64,000 nt of DNA from Siphonodentalium dalli (Eukaryota; Mollusca; Scaphopoda; Gadilida; Siphonodentaliidae), in contig CP136067.1 in assembly GCA_032622095.1 (NCBI GenBank), positions 128,913,990 through 128,977,989 on the forward strand, given 5' to 3'. The notes beneath the pieces were generated by a model. That model made no database searches, was not told where the DNA came from, and saw only the letters and a list, made by a program, of their open reading frames with translations. How positions within the stretch are numbered: the first letter of the stretch is position 1; each line of letters begins with the position of its first letter. Shown in pieces: positions 57,461 to 64,000 of this stretch. Made by a program: the position numbers and the translations under genes.

Positions 57461-58372
57461 AACAGGCAGGGAATATATATGTGTGTTAATGTCACGGCGG
57501 GGAATAGCAGGGACGCAATAGTCCTACTGATGCGCATCTTTATTTCCGATTATATACACATGTGAAGTTAACAAAGTCTAAGCCCGGGCACACTAACGTG
57601 CCACACCTGTGCCAGCAAAATACGAGCATAAAATGCTACATATACATGTATGTTAATCTCCTCTCTATAATCTGCAAGTTCCCTCTCCAAAATAGCAAGT
57701 CCCCATCTGACTAATTTGGTTCGTATTTTAAACCCAAAATGTGATTATACATCATGTGATTTGCATATTGTCAATTTGACATGGATATTCTGGCGACAAG
57801 TAAACTATCTCGATAGCATGCCATGTGTACCAAATATATTATCTCTTGTTTCATATTTAGATAATTGTCATTAAGATAGAATATATATATTCATGTGCAA
57901 TTCTACATGCACGCATTATCCACTAAATGCTAATAACCATGGCAGTCAACACATGTGCTTCTGTTATGCAGAGTTGGTATATATGCTTGTATACAAGCTG
58001 TTATTAGTTGGAATTTAGAATAAGATGACCACCAGGTGTCACTGTGACTTGGTTTATCTCAATGCGCAATTCTATTATGCGATAATAATTCACTAAATGC
58101 AAATACTCCCCAGAAAACCATACCGGACTTTCATTATGTGAAGTTGCTTCCTTGTATAATGTCGTATATGTTTATAGGTTTGGCATTACACACATTTCAT
58201 ATAGTAGTTTGAATCACATTGCAACTGGAGTGGTCCCAGTTCTGGTTTCATGCTTTTTTGTGAGCTGATATCGCTATCAACATTGAATTAATTACCCGGG
58301 ATAAATTCCATTATTGTGAGCGACTCAAAGCAATATTGCTCAAAAAGTAACTTATATCGCACAACTACGATT
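57461..58372. other. No gene recognised
   Basis: AT-rich DNA without supported features. Confidence 0.4.
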
Positions 58373-58420
58373 TGGGACCTTCACCTACAATGAAATACAT
58401 TATTAAGGAACAGGTATTAA

Positions 58421-58886
58421 AAGTACTCAATCCGATCAGACATGCAGCCTCCATATAATCAAGTTAAAACAACAACAACAACAACAACAACAATGACAAC
58501 AATAACGACAACAACATGTCCACGCTTCAGTTATCAGTATCGATTAATTACAACACAATAATGCTAACCACAGTGACTGTCAACTATGATATAACATTTC
58601 CCAAAACATGTTGTTCAACGAACATTGACCGTATTATCACTTGATTATCACGATATTTGGCCGTATTACCACTTGATCATCCGCAAATTTGACCGAAACC
58701 GTCGCCTTGACGAATTTTTCCCCAGGCCACAACTAAGTACATAACTCGAGAAATAACAAATTTCAAAAATCGATATCTGATCACTCCGAGCTTTGATGGG
58801 TTGGTTCCTCGACTCGAATCAAATATTTTTTACCGCCGAAGCCAAAGAAATAGTAATTTGGGAGCATTAATTCGAATTATACATCT
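58421..58886 (-). mobile_element. TTAA-flanked MITE, family C, copy 5 (nested)
   Basis: TTAA at 58,417-58,420 and 58,887-58,890. The body runs AAGTACTCAATCCGATCAGA, CTTCAGTTATCAGTATCGAT and ATCACTCCGAGCTTTGATGG to TCGAATTATACATC. It contains an (AAC)n microsatellite (58,466-58,518) in the position of the GTTGTTGTT run of other copies, here expanded. Confidence 0.85.
58466..58518. repeat. (AAC)n microsatellite
   Basis: About nine perfect AAC units followed by interrupted ones. It has expanded from the short AACAACAAC of family C. Confidence 0.9.
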
Positions 58887-58974
58887 TTAACTGAGAAATG
58901 TTATTTAATTCCATGTCATAACACCAAAACGTTCTCAAGTATTGCACTGGTTCAATGTGATCACTACGGGCGTA

Positions 58975-59181
58975 CAGTAATGCCCAACGTAATTGACCAC
59001 TTAACCACAGCAGAATTATGGGTAACTTTTCAGGATTTAGTCGGAAATATGGCTTGTTGCCATTCGTCGGAAAGCTGAGAGCTTTCCGACGAATGGCAAC
59101 AAGCCATATTTCCGACTAAATCCTGAAAAGTTACCCATAATTCTGCTGTGGTTAAGTGGTCAATTACTTTGGGAATTACTG
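58975..59181. mobile_element. Palindromic MITE, family F, copy 3 (nested)
   Basis: CAGTAATGCCCAACGTAATT..AATTACTTTGGGAATTACTG flanked by TA (58,973-58,974, 59,182-59,183). The arms are almost perfect complements; the centre is GTCGGAAAGCTGAGAGCTTTCCGAC. It sits inside family A between CTACGGGCG and GTATAGATTC. Confidence 0.93.
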
Positions 59182-59205
59182 TAGTATAGATTCGTGGCTT
59201 GATTT

Positions 59206-59445
59206 AAGTTTTCCGAGGCATGCACATGTAGTGCATGATATATTCCAATTCATGTATTTATCGAGTTATTTTGACCACCCGAACCTGTCAAACTTGACAA
59301 ATTATTAGACTTAAAGATCCATGGTTCAAAAGACACCATACAATTACCATAAGTACGTGTTCTATATATATATATACATATACCTGAACATCGTGCCAAT
59401 GAACAAATTATAAGTATTTTCCTTTATCATTTTACCTGGTAACTG
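59206..59445. other. No feature recognised
   Basis: AT-rich sequence upstream of a LINE remnant. It could be decayed LINE, but no reverse transcriptase motif is readable. Confidence 0.35.
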
Positions 59446-59450
59446 GTAAG

Positions 59451-59727
59451 GTGAATATTAACTCGATCGTGCATCTTCCGGTGGAAACTGGATCTTGGAC
59501 AAACACCCCATACTCAGAACGAAGTTGCACTCTTTGTATGGAGGAACTCGGCGATGAATACCACCTTGTTATGAACTGCCCTCAGAACGAAATATCTGAA
59601 AGCCTACTATCGCAACATACCGAACACAATTAAATTGCATGACCTCTTCGATACAAATAACAGAAAGATCATAGTATATCTATCAATATATCTAAAAAAG
59701 GCCCAAACACTAATGATCCACTCCTGA
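59451..59727 (+). pseudogene. C-terminal remnant of a non-LTR (LINE) reverse transcriptase
   Basis: The first frame (59,451-59,633) reads LPVETGSWTNTPYSERSCTL, then C-x2-C-x8-H-x4-C (CTLC..GDEYH..NC). This fits the cysteine/histidine motif after the reverse transcriptase domain of many LINE proteins, with its usual ETG and ER-x-C lead-in. Homology continues in another frame from about 59,606 (YYRNIPNTIKLHDLFDTNNR, then KKAQTLM, stop near 59,727), matching the typical LINE C-terminal tail. A frameshift therefore lies near 59,600. The polymerase and endonuclease parts are absent: 5' truncated and dead. The clade (L2/CR1/Jockey-like) is not resolved. Confidence 0.75.
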
Positions 59728-60674
59728 GGCTCAATGAAAAAAAATGCCCACCCTCATACAACATATGTACAGGGAATCGCCCCACATACATTTTATACCC
59801 CCAATAATTATAAGATAGCATTATCACACACATATTTATATGAAAGTCCACATACACATGTACGGGTACACCCCCTGGATGATATTCATATTTATATTGA
59901 TAAATACTTTCTTCTGTGTATTCCCCATATTTGATATGTATCTATATTATTCCTTAATTGTAAATGGGGACAATGGTACTCATAAATGTCATATTAGACG
60001 ATGAGTTTACAATAATAAATTGTCAGTTGTCTTAAATCTGAACACCGAAGACCGCGGGGCGTTTTAACAGATAACATCATGAAATCAAACAATAAATCAT
60101 TGAACTGTCTTTGTATCTGTTGGTGAAATCGATAACGTGTCATAAATATTAATTAACTACATCACCCTCTTGCTTATAACGTTTCCGCTACAATAGATAG
60201 CATTATGACACTACAAAGGATATGGTCTGTCCCTTGTTGTACTATACTGTCCGACATACACTGTCTTTGGGGCTATGCATCTATTATGTTTGTTAATTAA
60301 TTTGTATTACCGTTTGTGTTTGATGGTATTGTTAAAGTTGGTCTATCTCTTCATATAACAAGTTTTATATAGTTTCCTGCATGGGTATATAATAATCAAT
60401 ATTATAGCAATCAAGTGGTGGTATAAGGGTATAGGTGTTACGTCACAAATATACACCACAAATCTAAATTTAGCTCCTAGAGACTTCATATATTGCCTCT
60501 AAGAGAACACCGAATCTTTGTGAGGAATATTTCAGTGTACGCCATTGGTATATGAACCAATGTGAGTATTTAGGTCCAATATGAACCGACATGTATTTGC
60601 ACGAGTATATGTTGATATATGATCGCTGACGGCTAGTCACGATATCAACACGTAGTAGGCAGGACCACCACCAA
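59728..60674. other. Possible LINE 3' region, then unannotated DNA
   Basis: The stretch after the LINE stop may be its 3' UTR (AATAATAAATTGTC near 60,010 could be the tail). GAACCAATGTGAGTATTTAG and TTGCACGAGTATATG at 60,555-60,611 match dispersed repeats near 34,200 and 50,165. No gene. Confidence 0.4.
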
Positions 60675-63053
60675 GCTGCAAAACAGAGTTCATTCCCCTC
60701 GCTACGCTATGTCTGCAAAACAGTGTTCATTCCCCTCGCTACGCTATGTCTGCAGAACAGAGTTCAGTCCCCTCGCTACGCTATGTCTGCAGAACAGTGT
60801 TCAGTCCCCTCGCTACGCTATGTCTGCAAAACAGAGTTCAGTCCCCTCGCTACGCTATGTCTGCAGAACAGTGTTCAGTCCCCTCGCTACGCTATGTCTG
60901 CAAAACAGAGTTCAGTCCCCTCGCTACGCTATGTCTGCAGAACAGTGTTCAGTCCCCTCGCTACGCTATGTCTGCAAAACAGAGTTCAGTCCCCTCGCTA
61001 CGCTATGTCTGCAAAACAGAGTTCAGTCCCCTCGCTACGCTATGTCTGCAGAACAGTGTTCAGTCCCCTCGCTACGCTATGTCTGCAAAACAGAGTTCAG
61101 TCCCCTCGCTACGCTATGTCTGCAAAACAGAGTTCAGTCCCCTCGCTACGCTATGTCTGCAAAACAGAGTTCAGTCCCCTCGCTACGCTATGTCTGCAAA
61201 ACAGAGTTCAGTCCCCTCGCTACGCTATGTCTGCAAAACAGAGTTCAGTCCCCTCGCTACGCTATGTCTGCAAAACATAGTTCAGTCCCCTCGCTACGCT
61301 ATGTCTGCAAAACAGAGTTCAGTCCCCTCGCTACGCTATGTCTGCAAAACAGAGTTCAGTCCCCTCGCTACGCTATGTCTGCAAAACATAGTTCAGTCCC
61401 CTCGCTACGCTATGTCTGCAAAACAGAGTTCAGTCCCCTCGCTACGCTATGTCTGCAAAACATAGTTCAGTCCCCTCGCTACGCTATGTCTGCAAAACAG
61501 AGTTCAGTCCCCTCGCTACGCTATGTCTGCAGAACAGTGTTCAGTCCCCTCGCTACGCTATGTCTGCAAAACAGAGTTCAGTCCCCTCGCTACGCTATGT
61601 CTGCAAAACAGAGTTCAGTCCCCTCGCTACGCTATGTCTGCAAAACAGAGTTCAGTCCCCTCGCTACGCTATGTCTGCAAAACAGAGTTCAGTCCCCTCG
61701 CTACGCTATGTCTGCAAAACAGAGTTCAGTCCCCTCGCTACGCTATGTCTGCAAAACAGAGTTCAGTCCCCTCGCTACGCTATGTCTGCAAAACAGAGTT
61801 CAGCCCCCTCGCTACGCTATGTCTGCAAAACATAGTTCAGTCCCCTCGCTACGCTATGTCTGCAAAACAGAGTTCAGCCCCCTCGCTACGCTATGTCTGC
61901 AAAACAGAGTTCAGCCCCCTCGCTACGCTATGTCTGCAAAACAGAGTTCAGCCCCCTCGCTACGCTATGTCTGCAAAACATAGTTCAGTCCCCTCGCTAC
62001 GCTATGTCTGCAAAACAGAGTTCAGCCCCCTCGCTACGCTATGTCTGCAAAACATAGTTCAGTCCCCTCGCTACGCTATGTCTGCAAAACAGAGTTCAGC
62101 CCCCTCGCTACGCTATGTCTGCAAAACATAGTTCAGTCCCCTCGCTACGCTATGTCTGCAAAACATAGTTCAGTCCCCTCGCTACGCTATGTCTGCAAAA
62201 CAGAGTTCAGTCCCCTCGCTACGATATGTCTGCAAAACAGAGTTCAGTCCCCTCGCTACGCTATGTCTGCAGAACAGTGTTCAGTCCCCTCGCTACGCTA
62301 TGTCTGCAAAACAGAGTTCAGTCCCCTCGCTACGCTATGTCTGCAAAACAGAGTTCAGTCCCCTCGCTACGCTATGTCTGCAAAACAGAGTTCAGTCCCC
62401 TCGCTACGCTATGTCTGCAGAACAGTGTTCAGTCCCCTCGCTACGCTATGTCTGCAGAACAGTGTTCAGTCCCCTCGCTACGCTATGTCTGCAGAACAGT
62501 GTTCAGTCCCCTCGCTACGCTATGTCTGCAAAACAGAGTTCAGTCCCCTCGCTACGCTATGTCTGCAAAACAGAGTTCAGTCCCCTCGCTACGCTATGTC
62601 TGCAGAACAGTGTTCAGTCCCCTCGCTACGCTATGTCTGCAGAACAGTGTTCAGTCCCCTCGCTACGCTATGTCTGCAAAACATAGTTCAGTCCCCTCGC
62701 TACGCTATGTCTGCAAAACAGAGTTCAGCCCCCTCGCTACGCTATGTCTGCAAAACATAGTTCAGTCCCCTCGCTACGCTATGTCTGCAAAACAGAGTTC
62801 AGTCCCCTCGCTACGATATGTCTGCAAAACAGAGTTCAGTCCCCTCGCTACGCTATGTCTGCAGAACAGTGTTCAGTCCCCTCGCTACGCTATGTCTGCA
62901 AAACAGAGTTCAGTCCCCTCGCTACGCTATGTCTGCAAAACAGAGTTCAGTCCCCTCGCTACGCTATGTCTGCAAAACAGAGTTCAGTCCCCTCGCTACG
63001 CTATGTCTGCAAAACAGAGTTCAGTCCCCTCGCTACGCTATGTCTGCAGAACA
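60675..63053. repeat. 37-bp tandem array (about 64 copies)
   Basis: Unit GTTCAGTCCCCTCGCTACGC then TATGTCTGCAAAACAGA. Three variants are interleaved: CAAAACAGAG, CAGAACAGTG and CAAAACATAG; a T/C variant (CAGCCCC) clusters at 61.8-62.1 and 62.73 kb. 37 is not divisible by 3 and no plus frame has a stop, so frames of up to 424 codons with a 37-residue peptide stay open. An ATG occurs in each unit. No sign of real coding function. Confidence 0.97.
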
Positions 63054-63699
63054 GGTGACACTCCACAGTTTCTGCAGGGATTGGTGCAAAAATAAGGGGG
63101 CATCAATTCAATGAAAAATAACAGAAATGTGATCCCACAACACATATACAATGTATATATACCTGGGTTGAGCACACACTAGGCTTAAAGATTTTGGTAC
63201 AGAATTGTCATTTTAATGGGGGTAGCAAGAGTTATGCCCCTTGATTGTGTGCCTGAAAAATGAAATTTTGATGCAAAAATGACCAAAATAAGCGATTTTC
63301 AGGCTCGTGGGACACAAAAACCAGAAGATCTATGGTATAGCCGCCTATGTTGTCTGGAAGAACACTGTTTCGTCACAAAAATATCAAAAAATTTCAAACT
63401 TCTCACCACTGTAAGTTTAAAAAAAATATTTTTCATGCAGATGACAAATTTTAGGTGCTAAAATGTCACGCTGGTGTCTGGAGCCACTGTTTCGCAGAAA
63501 TCGCTACTACTTCATACTGGTGGGGTCAAGGTCACCTGAAACAATATTTTTCAAAACTCAAAGACATCCTCTAAAAATCCACAAATTCATAACTAACCTT
63601 CTCTCAATAAACATACCACACCCATGGTGACAGAAAACACTGGTACTCTATTCTAAGAAATTTACCCCTACTGATAATTCGAAACTGTGGAGTGTCACC
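63054..63699. mobile_element. DNA element with perfect 20-bp terminal inverted repeats abutting the satellite
   Basis: AGGTGACACTCCACAGTTTC (63,053-63,072) and GAAACTGTGGAGTGTCACCT (63,681-63,700) are perfect complements. TTAA follows on the right (63,700-63,703); the left flank is the last satellite unit (AACA), so no duplication is visible. The interior (about 600 bp) has GAGTTATGCCCCTTG and short frames only, so it is non-autonomous. The superfamily is not assigned. Confidence 0.75.
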
Positions 63700-63703
63700 T
63701 TAA

Positions 63704-64000
63704 GGGAAATGCAATTTTATTAATCTTTAATAGGGACCACACCTCCATATTCTCTGCATTATACCGCTTAAAATGATATATTACACCCCATGCGTTATTG
63801 CAATCACAGGCAGCAAGATTGGGTGGGGATTTACATGCACCCCCATGATTTCACCCCTTTTGGGTCTTTCAGAACCCAATGACGTTATGCTTGACGTAGT
63901 GAAAAAATGGATATATTCAACCATCATCTATAGCTTGAAAAAGGTCTGATCACATGAACAATATGTTGTCAAGTGAAATATGACCAAGGAAACCTGTATT
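63704..64000. other. No gene recognised
   Basis: Window end; no supported feature. Confidence 0.4.

Larger units (their letters stand above)
58373..59205 (-). mobile_element. Family A copy carrying two nested insertions
   Basis: Family A pieces TTTGGGACCTTCACCTACAA and CATTATTAAGGAACAGG (58,373-58,416), GCACTGGTTCAATGTGATCA and CTACGGGCG (58,944-58,972) and GTATAGATTCGTGGCTTGAT (59,184-59,203) lie in the order of the full copy at 11,614-12,065. They are separated by a family C and a family F element. Confidence 0.75.

Noticed and set aside
60709-63114. Several long plus-strand open frames (up to 424 codons) as a repeat-protein gene
   Set aside because: All three frames are open and encode the same 37-residue cycle because the 37-bp unit has no stop. 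There is no flanking unique coding sequence, splice signal or codon bias.

Overview
This window looks like intergenic, repeat-dense nuclear DNA of an invertebrate animal. It is AT-rich, has no dense gene run, and contains no rRNA or tRNA I can support. It holds the degraded C-terminus of a non-LTR (LINE) reverse transcriptase and many short non-autonomous DNA transposons (MITEs and foldbacks). TACATGTA-type words are frequent, as in many marine lophotrochozoans and lancelets, but the species cannot be fixed from the sequence alone.

Tandem repeats cover roughly 17-18 kb, more than a quarter of the window. Eleven main arrays have unrelated units: 20 bp (1-498), 30 bp (13.4-15.2 kb), 79 bp (17.2-17.9), 43 bp (18.9-22.1), about 48 bp (23.6-28.9), 45 bp (36.1-36.8), 42 bp (37.5-38.2), 23 bp (38.2-39.3), 49 bp (43.8-44.7), 33 bp (52.3-52.7) and 37 bp (60.7-63.05). 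Nearly all long open frames lie in these arrays and are by-products of periodicity.

The rest is largely a mosaic of foldback elements. Several families occur more than once: (B) a TTAA-flanked element with AGGCCCAC ends; (C) a TTAA-flanked ~450 bp element, five copies; (D) a TTAA-flanked CCCTTTCAGTGCC element, two copies; (M) a CCCTTTCTATACTGAATGG family; (E) a double-hairpin element built on GCAGAATGAGGT, four or five copies; (F) an almost pure palindrome with CAGTAATG ends at TA, three copies; (G) a 540 bp foldback; (H) a foldback with a 9-bp duplication; (A) a foldback with a 10-bp duplication and many fragments; (I) a GTGACCCGCC foldback. Some insertions sit inside others, and comparison with empty paralogous copies confirms their boundaries. 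A hairpin module of about 70 bp is shared by families D and I.

The two observations I consider most worth following are: the 3.2 kb, 43-bp satellite, which appears to have grown inside one arm of a foldback element whose other arm keeps a single inverted unit; and the double-hairpin family E. The best candidate for ordinary coding sequence is a two-exon 3' gene end on the minus strand at 54.80-55.19 kb, with matching splice phase and a downstream AATAAA. Its product is not recognised.
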